Origin: Halomonas sp. HL-48
Lineage (GTDB): Bacteria; Pseudomonadota; Gammaproteobacteria; Pseudomonadales; Halomonadaceae
Reading direction: 5' to 3'
Assembly: GCF_001314875.1 (NCBI RefSeq)
Contig: NZ_LJZS01000001.1
Coordinates: 186,001 to 250,000 of the forward strand
Length of the DNA stretch: 64,000 nucleotides
In this document: piece after piece, positions 46,460 to 58,394 of the stretch
Layout of the letters: every line of letters begins with the position of its first letter
Numbering within the stretch: the stretch's first letter is position 1
Notes under the pieces: model-generated
Seen by the model: the letters and a program-made list of their open reading frames with translations, nothing else
The model's database searches: none
What the model was told of the DNA's origin: nothing
Program-made: the position numbers and the translations under genes

Positions 46460-49400
46460 ATGTTTCATGGCGGGCTATTAGTCGCGGTATCACTGTTGTA
46501 TATCGCGGTGCTATTCGCGATCGCCTGGTACGGTGACCGCCGTGCTCGGACGGTCGGCGCCACCCGTCGTCGCCCGCTTATCTACAGCCTCACCCTGGCT
46601 ATTTATTGCACGTCGTGGACGTTTTACGGCGCCGTAGGCCAAGCGGCAACGGCCGGCTGGTCGTTTGCCAGTATTTTCGTCGGACCGGTGCTGACCTTTT
46701 TACTGTTCTGGCCGGTATTGGCGAAAATGATTCGCGTGGCCAAACACCAGAACGTCACCTCCATCGCCGACTTTATCGCTTCGCGCTATGGCAAGACCCA
46801 GTCGCTTGCCGCCTTCGCCAGCCTGGTGGCGCTGGTCGGCACCCTGCCCTACATCGCCCTGCAGCTAAAAGCCGTTTCCACCACCTTCAGCGTTTTGACC
46901 GATGAAGGCGACATGACCCATGCGCCGCTGTTTGGCGATACCGCCTTTTATGTCGCTGTGGTCATGGCCATTTTTGCCATCCTGTTTGGTACGCGACATA
47001 CCGATGCCACCGAGCACCATGAAGGCTTGATTCACGCCGTTGCCTTCGAGTCGCTGGTCAAGCTGGTCGCGTTCGTGGTGCTCGGCGCCTTCGTTACCTG
47101 GGGAATGTTCGACGGCCTGGGTGAGCTGATGGGCTACGCCGAAACGCACCTGGAACTCCAGCGTCAGCTGGCCAGCCAGGACTTCGGCCAGAGCTTCTGG
47201 GCGCAAACCCTGCTGGCCATGCTGGCGATTCTCTGCCTGCCCCGCCAATTCCATGTGGCGGTGGTCGAGAACACCCACCACGACGACGCGACGAAAGCCC
47301 GCTGGCTGTTTCCGCTCTACCTGATCGTGATCGCGTTTTTCGTCGTGCCGCTGGCGGCCGCCGGCCTAATGCTGTTTTCCGACACCTCGGTCGAGCCGGA
47401 CACCTATGTGCTGGCGCTTTCCATGGCCTCCGGCCACGAGTGGCTGACCCTGCTGACATTCATTGGCGGGTTTTCCGCCGCGACCGGCATGGTGATCGTG
47501 GCGGCAGTCGCCGTATCGATCATGATCTCCAACGAAATCGTCATTCCCGCGCTGTTCCGCCTGCGCTGGTTCGACACCAAGGCGCGCGATTACGGCCGAC
47601 TTGTATTGCGCGCCCGCCGGCTGACCATCGTGGCCGTGCTGGCCATGGCCTACGGCTTCTACCAGATGATCGCCGAGTTTACCTCGCTGGCCTCGATTGG
47701 CATGTTGTCGTTTGCGGCGGCGGCGCAGTTTGCCCCGGCCCTGATCGGCGGCCTGTACTGGAAGCGCGGCAACCGGCTGGGGGTTATCGTCGGCATGAAC
47801 GCAGGCTTTGCTATTTGGGCCTACAGCCTGCTCATGCCCGCCATGATCAACGCCGGCGTGCTGCCTGCCGGATGGCTCGAAGGCGGGCCGCTGGGGCTTG
47901 CCTGGCTGTCTCCCACGGCGCTATTTGGTCTGAACCTGGGTGACAGCTTCACCCACGGCGTGATGCTCTCACTGGGCGTCAACCTGTTCAGCTATATCTT
48001 TGTTTCCCAGGTGACGTCCCAGCGCGTGGTCGAGCGCATTCAGGCATCGCTGTTCGTGGATAGCGTAGAAACCCGCCAGACCTCGGTCAACCGTCCGTGG
48101 ACCGGCGCTACCACGGTGGGCGACCTGAAGGTGCTGTGCGAACGTTTTCTGGGCGCCGAGCAGGTGAATCGCGCCTTTGAGGACTATGCGCGACGTTCGG
48201 GCAAACCATTGGATGACGGCACCCGTGCCTCCATCGACGTGATTCAGTTTACCGAGCGCTTTCTGGCCTCCGTACTGGGCGCTTCCTCGGCGCGTATCGT
48301 GGTCAACTCGGCCCTGCAGGGGCGCGGCATCGGGATTTCTGATGTCATCTCGATCGTCGACGAAGCCTCACAGGTGCTCGAGTTCAACCGCGCGCTGCTC
48401 CAGGCCACCATCGAGAACATCAATCAGGGCATCAGCGTCGTCGATCAGAACCTGCGCCTGGTGGTCTGGAACCAGCGATATCTGGAGCTGTTCCGTTTCC
48501 CTGATCACCTGATTCGAGTCGGCGCACCGATGGACCGTATCTTCCGCTACAACGCCCACAACGGCGAGTACGGCCCAGGCGACCCCGAAGAGCATGTCCA
48601 ACTGCTGCTCGACAACATCCGCGACGGCCAGCCGCACCGCTACGTTCGCTACCGCCAGGACGGCAGCGTGCTCGAGGTACAGGGTAACCCGATGCCGGGC
48701 GGCGGCTTTGTGTACACCTATCAGGACATTACCCAGCAAAAACGCATCGAAGAGGCGCTGATCCGCTCCGAAAACAATATCCGTATCTACACCGATAATG
48801 TGCCTGCGCTGATCGCCTACTTCGATAAAGAAGGCCGCTACTTGTTTACCAACCGCGCTTATGAACAGGCCTTTGGTATTGATCGCAACGCGGTGATCGG
48901 CAAGCGCTATGAAGACGTGCTGCCCGAGCGCCAGGCCCAGGAGCGGGCACCCTGGGTGGCACTGACGCTTAACGGCGAGCGGGTCAGCTTTGAGGTGGCC
49001 ATGCCGCTGAACGGCGCCATGCGCCACATGCTGGTGACCTATACCCCGCACTTCGGTGACAGCCAGTCGATACTCGGCTTTTTTGCCCTTTACCAGGATA
49101 TTACCGAACGCCGCCAGGCGGAGATCGCCCTCAAGGAAACCAATGAAACCCTGGAAGAGCGCGTGCGCGAACGTACCCAGGCGCTCTCCGAGGCCAATGC
49201 GGCGCTGCGTCAGGAAAACCGCGTCCGCGCCGAAGCCGAGCAGGCGCTGCGCCAGGCGAAGCAGCTGGCGGAGGATGCCAACGCCTCGAAAACACGCTTC
49301 CTGGCCGCCGCAAGTCACGATTTGCTCCAGCCGCTGAATGCCGCCCGGCTGTTCACCTCGGCGCTGATGCAAAACGTCAGCGTGCCGGATACCCAGCGCA

Positions 49401-50404
49401 CCATTGGGCATATCGACAACTCGCTGCAGGCCGCAGAAGAGCTGCTCAGCACGCTACTGGACATCTCCAAGCTCGATGCAGGCGCCCTGACACCGCGACG
49501 CAGCCACTTTGCGCTGTCCGATATCTTCCGGCCGCTGCGCGCCGAGTTCGAGGTCATGGCCGATGATCGCGGTCTCGATCTGGTGGTGGTCCCCACCCAG
49601 CAATGGGTCGACTCGGACCCGCAAATGCTGCGCCGGATCGTGCAGAATTTTCTTTCCAACGCCATTCGCTATACCCAGGAAGGACGGGTGCTGCTGGGCT
49701 GCCGACGCCAGGGCGAGCGGCTGGTGATCGAAGTCTGGGACAGCGGCCCGGGGATCCCAGACTCGAAGCTCAGCGAGATTTTCCAGGAGTTCCGGCGCCT
49801 TGATCAGGTATCGCGGCACAAGGAAAGCGAAAAGGGGCTGGGGCTTGGGCTATCGATTGCTGACCGGATGAGCCGGGTACTCGACCACCCGATCAAGGTC
49901 CGCTCCTGGGAAGGCACCGGCACCGTGTTCTCGGTCAGCGTGCCCTGCGTTGCCGCACGCGAAACCAGCCCTGAGGATCAGGAACAGGGGCCACGGCGCA
50001 GCGGCAACAAGCTGGCGGGCACCCGCATCGTTTGCATCGACAACGAGACGCTGATTCTCGAAGGCATGACCGCCATGCTCAGCGGCTGGGGATGCGAGGT
50101 GTTCACCGCCACCAGTATCGGCGGCGCCAAATCGATATTGCGCAACATGGACGGTGACCCGGACGCCATCCTGGCCGACTACCACCTGGATAACGAGGTC
50201 ACCGGCCTGATGGCCCTGGAAGCCCTTAGCGAGCGTTTGACCAGCGCCGTTCCCGGTATCGTGATTACCGCCGATCGCACCGAAGCGGTGGCCGAAGAGG
50301 TCAAGCGCGCCGGGTATCAGCTGCTGCTCAAGCCGGTGCGCCCGGCGGCACTGCGCGCGCTGCTGACGCGCACGCTGCAGGCCAGTCGGGCAGCTAGGGC
50401 CTAG
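46460..50404 (+). CDS. crbS: CrbS-type hybrid sensor kinase (SLC5 symporter domain + PAS + HisKA/HATPase + REC)
   Basis: N-terminal SSF-like TM domain, PAS, H-box 'FLAAASHDLLQPLNAARLF', HATPase 'DSGPGIPDSKLSEIFQEF', C-terminal receiver 'AILADYHLDNEVTG'. Confidence 0.85.
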   Translation: MFHGGLLVAVSLLYIAVLFAIAWYGDRRARTVGATRRRPLIYSLTLAIYCTSWTFYGAVGQAATAGWSFASIFVGPVLTFLLFWPVLAKMIRVAKHQNVTSIADFIASRYGKTQSLAAFASLVALVGTLPYIALQLKAVSTTFSVLTDEGDMTHAPLFGDTAFYVAVVMAIFAILFGTRHTDATEHHEGLIHAVAFESLVKLVAFVVLGAFVTWGMFDGLGELMGYAETHLELQRQLASQDFGQSFWAQTLLAMLAILCLPRQFHVAVVENTHHDDATKARWLFPLYLIVIAFFVVPLAAAGLMLFSDTSVEPDTYVLALSMASGHEWLTLLTFIGGFSAATGMVIVAAVAVSIMISNEIVIPALFRLRWFDTKARDYGRLVLRARRLTIVAVLAMAYGFYQMIAEFTSLASIGMLSFAAAAQFAPALIGGLYWKRGNRLGVIVGMNAGFAIWAYSLLMPAMINAGVLPAGWLEGGPLGLAWLSPTALFGLNLGDSFTHGVMLSLGVNLFSYIFVSQVTSQRVVERIQASLFVDSVETRQTSVNRPWTGATTVGDLKVLCERFLGAEQVNRAFEDYARRSGKPLDDGTRASIDVIQFTERFLASVLGASSARIVVNSALQGRGIGISDVISIVDEASQVLEFNRALLQATIENINQGISVVDQNLRLVVWNQRYLELFRFPDHLIRVGAPMDRIFRYNAHNGEYGPGDPEEHVQLLLDNIRDGQPHRYVRYRQDGSVLEVQGNPMPGGGFVYTYQDITQQKRIEEALIRSENNIRIYTDNVPALIAYFDKEGRYLFTNRAYEQAFGIDRNAVIGKRYEDVLPERQAQERAPWVALTLNGERVSFEVAMPLNGAMRHMLVTYTPHFGDSQSILGFFALYQDITERRQAEIALKETNETLEERVRERTQALSEANAALRQENRVRAEAEQALRQAKQLAEDANASKTRFLAAASHDLLQPLNAARLFTSALMQNVSVPDTQRTIGHIDNSLQAAEELLSTLLDISKLDAGALTPRRSHFALSDIFRPLRAEFEVMADDRGLDLVVVPTQQWVDSDPQMLRRIVQNFLSNAIRYTQEGRVLLGCRRQGERLVIEVWDSGPGIPDSKLSEIFQEFRRLDQVSRHKESEKGLGLGLSIADRMSRVLDHPIKVRSWEGTGTVFSVSVPCVAARETSPEDQEQGPRRSGNKLAGTRIVCIDNETLILEGMTAMLSGWGCEVFTATSIGGAKSILRNMDGDPDAILADYHLDNEVTGLMALEALSERLTSAVPGIVITADRTEAVAEEVKRAGYQLLLKPVRPAALRALLTRTLQASRAARA

Positions 50405-50423
50405 CTGGAAGGCCGCTTGAACG

Positions 50424-50460
50424 AAACTGCCTCCGTGGCAAGACCACGGAGGCAGTTTTT
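50424..50460. terminator. Bidirectional terminator between convergent kinase and regulator genes
   Basis: AAACTGCCTCCGTGG-CAAGA-CCACGGAGGCAGTTTTT. Confidence 0.9.
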
Positions 50461-50520
50461 CCTTCTCGCTTCAAGGCGCGAAGCGCCGTGCTTCCCGCTA
50501 CCAGCGCCGGGCGACGGCCG

Positions 50521-51183
50521 TCACGACTCAACCTTCGGCGGCTCGACTTCCAGTTTTTGCGCCGCAATGACTGCCTGCGTCCGCGAGTGGACGCCAAGCT
50601 TGCGCAAAATCGCCGTGACGTGCGCCTTGATGGTCGCCTCTGACACGTTCAGCTCATAGGCGATCTGCTTGTTCAGCAACCCTTCGGTGAGCATGTTGAG
50701 CACCCGGAACTGCTGGGGCGTCAGCGAGGCAATCGCTTCGGCAAAGCGCGACTCTTCCTCGCTGGTTTCTTCCAGCACGCCCGCCAGCGCTTCGGGCAGC
50801 CACACCTCGCCCTGCAATATCTCGCCTACCGCTTCGGCGATCAGCTGCAACGAGGAGGACTTGGGAATAAAGCCCGACGCGCCATAGTCGATGGCACGAC
50901 GCACGACATAGGGCTCGTCGCTGCCGGATACCACCGCCACCGGGATATCGGGCATTTGGCCGCGCAGCTGAATTAGACCTGAAAAACCATGCGCACCCGG
51001 CATGTGCAAATCCAGCAGGATGAGGTCGGCATCCGGATGTCGATTGACCACCTCGGTGGTCGCCTCCATGGTGTCGGCTTCGACGATTTCTGCCTGCGGC
51101 GCCAGCTGGCGCAACGCCTGGGTGAGCGCTGCGCGAAACAGCGGGTGGTCGTCTGCGACGATAAACTTGTGGGCTACTGCCAT
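50521..51183 (-). CDS. crbR: LuxR/NarL-type response regulator, CrbR-like
   Basis: Receiver 'FIVADDHPLFRAALTQALRQL...DLILLDLHMPGAHG' and HTH 'LTPQQFRVLNMLTEGLLNKQIAYELNVSEATIKAHVTAILRKLGVHSRTQAV'. Confidence 0.88.
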   Translation of the reverse strand: MAVAHKFIVADDHPLFRAALTQALRQLAPQAEIVEADTMEATTEVVNRHPDADLILLDLHMPGAHGFSGLIQLRGQMPDIPVAVVSGSDEPYVVRRAIDYGASGFIPKSSSLQLIAEAVGEILQGEVWLPEALAGVLEETSEEESRFAEAIASLTPQQFRVLNMLTEGLLNKQIAYELNVSEATIKAHVTAILRKLGVHSRTQAVIAAQKLEVEPPKVES

Positions 51184-51329
51184 GGATATTCCTCCGGTTC
51201 CTCAAGCAGCGGGGTTTGCTGCTGCCGCGACGCTAGGCTCATACGGTTGAAGCATGGTACCCCATGGGCTTCGTCATGCCCAAGCATCACATGCACAATT
51301 TGTAATGGATTCTTCATCACACACAACAT

Positions 51330-51359
51330 AGCAGTGCCGGCGCGTTGGCCGGCACTGCT
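51330..51359 (-). terminator. Hairpin between acs and crbR
   Basis: AGCAGTGCCGG-CGCGTTGG-CCGGCACTGCT; poor U-tract. Confidence 0.45.
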
Positions 51360-51437
51360 GTTTCGTTGCCCTGCTAACGCCAGCTGATCGGTTCAGTCTG
51401 GCCGTTACCCGCCTTGATCAGGCGGGCAAACAGTGGG

Positions 51438-53387
<1,950 letters not shown>

Positions 53388-53567
53388 GAAATTGCCTCTG
53401 TCCGTGGAAATGCACTCTCTAAAGGAATGTAGCCGATATGACGCATAACGTTACCGGCACCACATAATGTCACCCTAGCATAAACCTCTCAGAGCAGCCT
53501 TCCCTTTAGACATTGGTAGTAACATTTTTAATATAAATTACAATAACTTATACTAAAAAGCGGGGCA

Positions 53568-54128
53568 TTATCCAGCACAATAGACCAAGGTCTGAGCACA
53601 GTGACGGCAGCGGTAGCGCCGCCCTTTTACCACCAAAGCATGACGCCGCGCCGTCAACTGATGCTGCTGGCAGCCGCATTGGTATCGATAAGGGGCCGGC
53701 TGGGCACGGGCAATATCAAAGCGATGGGTGACCCGGGGCGCCAGACCAAACAGGTCGCGCATGACGGTTTTCCACTCGCGCCCGTGGGGCTTCAGACGCG
53801 GCCCGTTTTGTAGATGGAACACCAGCCAGTGGGCCATTTCATGAGGGATGACCTCGTCGAAAAACGCGCTGCGGTTTTCATTCAGCAATACCGGGTTGAA
53901 CCGCAGCCCGCCGCGGCCGAGGTGCGCCTGACCGGCGGAAGCTCCCTTGAGGTCAAACCAGATGCCTGGTCGCGGTAGCCCCGGGTGGACCTCACAGCAG
54001 CGCTGCCAGGCCAGATCGGCACGCTCGCGGGCCGCCTGATGCAGCGCTTGCGTCGACAGGGCCGCAAGCGACGCCTCGGGCCAGGGGGGGAGTGGCATGG
54101 TATTCATTAATGATAAACTGGTGGTCAT
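53568..54128 (-). CDS. sprT: SprT family zinc metalloprotease-like protein
   Basis: 'VIPHEMAHWLVFHLQ' (HExxH) and C-terminal 'YQCGCQQHQLTARRHALVVKGRRYRCRHCAQTLVY'. Confidence 0.88.
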   Translation of the reverse strand: MTTSLSLMNTMPLPPWPEASLAALSTQALHQAARERADLAWQRCCEVHPGLPRPGIWFDLKGASAGQAHLGRGGLRFNPVLLNENRSAFFDEVIPHEMAHWLVFHLQNGPRLKPHGREWKTVMRDLFGLAPRVTHRFDIARAQPAPYRYQCGCQQHQLTARRHALVVKGRRYRCRHCAQTLVYCAG

Positions 54129-54176
54129 CAGGTCATTTTGACTGTTTGTTTCCGCTGCTCATTGACGAGGCTTCTT

Positions 54177-54839
54177 ATGCCAGCGCCCCCCAACACGCCC
54201 GAAGAGGCTATTCCGCCGCAGCCGCTGCTTGACGATGATCAACTCGACAGGCTGGACGATTTTCTCGACTCCGATCAGGTCGGTGAAGACGCCCTTGATC
54301 TGATCTCAGCGCATGGTTTCCTGGTGGCGCTGGCGGTCGGTCCCAGCGAGGTGCCGCCGAGTCAGTGGCTCGCCGAGCTGTTTCATGGCGAGCCCCAGTA
54401 CGCCGACGACGCCCAGCGCGACGAGATCATCCAACTGCTCACCCTGCTGCGCGATAACGCCATGGCCGTGCTGGAGCAAGGCGGCCTGCCCGAGCTTCCC
54501 TTCGAGCTGACCCTTGACGGCATGGCCGCGGAAGAAACGCCCATTGGCGACTGGTGTGCCGGCTTCATGGAAGGCGTGTTCTGCGATGAAAGCGCCTGGT
54601 TCCAGGACGACGAAGAAGCCGCCGCGACGCTGCTGCTGCCGTTCATGCTGCTCTCGGGACTGTTTGACGACGAGCCCGACATGGCCGATATGGCAGACGA
54701 CCCGGCGCGTCAGGAAAGCCTGGTGGCACAGCTACCCGAGCTGGTGCTGGATCTGTATCTACACTACCGCGTACCACCGGAAACCCCCAAGCCCAAACCG
54801 CGTAAGAAATCGCCCGCCAAAGGCAAGGCACGTCGGTAA
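54177..54839 (+). CDS. UPF0149 (YecA/YgfB) family protein
   Basis: 'LDDFLDSDQVGEDALDLISAHGFLVALAVGPSEVPPSQWLAELF...WCAGFMEGVF'. Confidence 0.85.
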   Translation: MPAPPNTPEEAIPPQPLLDDDQLDRLDDFLDSDQVGEDALDLISAHGFLVALAVGPSEVPPSQWLAELFHGEPQYADDAQRDEIIQLLTLLRDNAMAVLEQGGLPELPFELTLDGMAAEETPIGDWCAGFMEGVFCDESAWFQDDEEAAATLLLPFMLLSGLFDDEPDMADMADDPARQESLVAQLPELVLDLYLHYRVPPETPKPKPRKKSPAKGKARR

Positions 54840-55961
54840 CTACTTGAGGCGCATCACCGCCGCGTCCAGCAGCCCGTAAACCCATTCCCTGGCGCGCTGC
54901 GTCCAGGGCCGCGCCGCCCAGCGCGCGGCATCCACTTCATCGCTCGCGGCAAAGTGGCGTTCAAACAGCTGACGTACCTCTTCGGCCAACCCGGGGTCAT
55001 CGACTTCCTGGTTGGCTTCGAGGTTCCAGTGCAGATTCCAGTGGTCGAAGTTGCACGACCCAATACTCACCCAATCGTCGGCCAGCACAAATTTCGCGTG
55101 GATGAACGTCGGCTGAAACTCGTAGATGCGCACGCCCGCTTTGAGCATTGCCTGGTAGAACCGCTGCCCGGCATAGCGCACCCCAGGGTGGTCGTGTTTG
55201 GCGCCAGGCAGCAGCAGCCGCACGTCGACACCCCGCCTGGCCGCTCGCGTAAGCCGTCGGCGTAGCGCGAAGGTGGGCACAAAGTAAGGGGTACACAGCC
55301 AGATTCGCGTCTGCGCCGTCTCGACCCGACGATGCAGCGAATAGCGAATTGCCTGATAGCGGTAGCCGCGTGCCGACATGGTGCGCCCGCGGACGCCATC
55401 GGGGTAGCGCATGGGCTCGCGGGGCGCCGGCAGCGGCTGGCGGGATGCCTGTGCACTGTCCGCCCGGGTCAGCCGCGAACGCCACAGCCGCCTGAACAGC
55501 GTCTCCCAGTCGGCCACCACCGGACCCTCAATCCGCACGGCAATTTCATACCAGGCGTCGAGAAACTCGTCGACCGCGCCAAAGCCGCCGGTAAAGGCCA
55601 CATCGCCGTCCACCACGACGATTTTACGGTGGTCGCGGCTCAGGTTACGGGCCAGGGAATGAAACCCCAGGGGATTGAACAACCGCAGCTGAATCCCGGC
55701 CTGGCGCAGGCGATGGCGGTCGTTGCTGGAAAGCCCCATCGAGCCGAAACCGTCCAGCAGCAGGTATACGCTCACTCCGCGGCGGGCAGCCTGCATCAGC
55801 GCCTCGCTTACCCGGTCCGCCAGCGTGCCGGACGCCATCAGATAGAGCTCGACCAGCACGTAGTGCCTGGCATGATGAATCGCATCGAGCATGGCCGGTA
55901 AAAAGCGCGACGCTTCGGGTAGCAGGGTTACGCGATTACCTTCACGCCAGATCGGCGACAT
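54840..55961 (-). CDS. clsB: Cardiolipin synthase ClsB-like / phospholipase D family
   Basis: Two PLD motifs 'DHRKIVVVDGDVAFTGG' and 'IHAKFVLADDWVSIGSCNFD'. Confidence 0.88.
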   Translation of the reverse strand: MSPIWREGNRVTLLPEASRFLPAMLDAIHHARHYVLVELYLMASGTLADRVSEALMQAARRGVSVYLLLDGFGSMGLSSNDRHRLRQAGIQLRLFNPLGFHSLARNLSRDHRKIVVVDGDVAFTGGFGAVDEFLDAWYEIAVRIEGPVVADWETLFRRLWRSRLTRADSAQASRQPLPAPREPMRYPDGVRGRTMSARGYRYQAIRYSLHRRVETAQTRIWLCTPYFVPTFALRRRLTRAARRGVDVRLLLPGAKHDHPGVRYAGQRFYQAMLKAGVRIYEFQPTFIHAKFVLADDWVSIGSCNFDHWNLHWNLEANQEVDDPGLAEEVRQLFERHFAASDEVDAARWAARPWTQRAREWVYGLLDAAVMRLK

Positions 55962-55986
55962 AAGCTCTCCGGGAGGTCATTGACCG

Positions 55987-56694
55987 TTAGCGGGCCAGGG
56001 CGCGATGCACGTACATATCGTAGCGGCTGGTCTTGCCCGTCAGAGTATGCTGAGGGGCGGGACCGGCAATCGGCGGCGCCTTGCGCGGCCGCTTGACCAC
56101 CACGCGGTGCGTGGCCACGTCCAGAGCCGCTTCCAGCAGGCGCGGCGCATCGTCGTCGTCCCCGGCCAGCTCACGAAACAGGCGCATTTCCTTTTTGACC
56201 AGCGCCGACTTCTCGCGGTGGGGAAACATGGGGTCCAGGTGGATGACCTGAGGCTCAAAGCCCGCCTGGGCGACCAGCAGCGCCAACTGCGACGCCGCAT
56301 CGCCCTCACAGAGCGTCATCCTGGCCGCGATCGCTGCGGTCTCGGGGGCCTTGGCGGCGCGCGCCAGGCCATCGCCGAGCAGCGCCGCAATGGCCGGTAC
56401 ACGCTCGATCAGCAGCACCGGCGCGCCCAAACTAGCCAGGACGAAGGCATCACGCCCCAGCCCCGCCGTAGCATCCACAATCTGGGGGCTTATGCCCTTG
56501 CTCAACCCGCAGGCCTTGGCAATCAGCTGTCCACGACCGCCACCGAACTGTCGTCGGTGGGCCGCTCGCCCGGCCACAAAGTCGACGCCGAGCGGCTTGC
56601 CGAACTGGCGCTCGTCGCCTTTCAGCACCAGTTGACCGTCGCAGTAGGCAAGCGCCAACCCGGCGGGCAGCGCGCCAACGTCGGGTAGCGTCAT
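55987..56694 (-). CDS. rsmJ: 16S rRNA (guanine1516-N2)-methyltransferase
   Basis: '[27 protein letters not shown]...[24 protein letters not shown]'. Confidence 0.92.
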   Translation of the reverse strand: MTLPDVGALPAGLALAYCDGQLVLKGDERQFGKPLGVDFVAGRAAHRRQFGGGRGQLIAKACGLSKGISPQIVDATAGLGRDAFVLASLGAPVLLIERVPAIAALLGDGLARAAKAPETAAIAARMTLCEGDAASQLALLVAQAGFEPQVIHLDPMFPHREKSALVKKEMRLFRELAGDDDDAPRLLEAALDVATHRVVVKRPRKAPPIAGPAPQHTLTGKTSRYDMYVHRALAR

Positions 56695-57389
56695 GCAGGC
56701 TTTTTCCAGGCCACCTGGTTGCGCAGGTACACCGGCTGCACCGCATGGGCCGCCTGCCCCAGCCCGGCATCGAAGTCGCGCGCGGTCAGCCAGGCCATTT
56801 CCTCGGCACGCGGTTCAAGGTCGGTGAGGTGCTGGGTCATGCCCGCCTGCAGCTCGGTGCTGAACTGATCCCAGAGCGTAAAACCGGAGCCCACGCCGAC
56901 CCAATCAGTTTCATCGTCGGGTAACGTCACCGCCCCAGGGGCCAGGACCGCCTCATCGCCCTGCCGGCGCAACGTGTCGTTCAGGCAGTGCCAGGTCGCC
57001 GCATAGACCTCGCCCATGCGGGCATCCAGCGCGGTGATCACATGGCGCAGGTGATAGCGCCGATGCGCCTGGAGCGCCAGCGCTTCCAGCGTGGAAATCC
57101 CCAGCAGCGGGCAATCGAGCCCGAACGCCAGGCCCTGGGCGGCGCCCGCCGCAATACGCAGTCCGGTGAAAGCGCCGGGGCCCCGGCCGTAGGCGATCGC
57201 GTCCAACTGGCCAGGCGTCAGTTGGGCGTCAGCCAGCACCTCGTCGACCATCGGCAACAGCCGCCGGGTGTGCCCACGCGGCGTCAGCTCATAGCGCGCC
57301 ATGCATTCGCTGTGATCGCCGTCCCGACGCAGCAGGGCGGCCGAGCAGGCACTGGAAGACGCGTCGAGAGCAAGAAAATAGTGCGACAT
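56691..57389 (-). CDS. tsaB: tRNA threonylcarbamoyladenosine biosynthesis protein TsaB
   Basis: '[21 protein letters not shown]...[38 protein letters not shown]'. Confidence 0.95.
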   Translation of the reverse strand: MSHYFLALDASSSACSAALLRRDGDHSECMARYELTPRGHTRRLLPMVDEVLADAQLTPGQLDAIAYGRGPGAFTGLRIAAGAAQGLAFGLDCPLLGISTLEALALQAHRRYHLRHVITALDARMGEVYAATWHCLNDTLRRQGDEAVLAPGAVTLPDDETDWVGVGSGFTLWDQFSTELQAGMTQHLTDLEPRAEEMAWLTARDFDAGLGQAAHAVQPVYLRNQVAWKKPA

Positions 57390-57503
57390 AGCGGTTCGCC
57401 ACTCGTGATAGATAAACTGGCATTATACCTTTGCCTTGCCCTGACGACGATGGCCCGCACTTGGCGGGCCATCGCATGCAGGCGCAGCACTCTCAGCGGG
57501 TAC

Positions 57504-58385
<882 letters not shown>

Positions 58386-58394
58386 CTAAAGCCC

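Noticed and set aside
48368-49411. 347-aa minus-strand ORF inside the CrbS-like kinase
   Set aside because: Antisense to a well-supported multi-domain kinase; no independent evidence.
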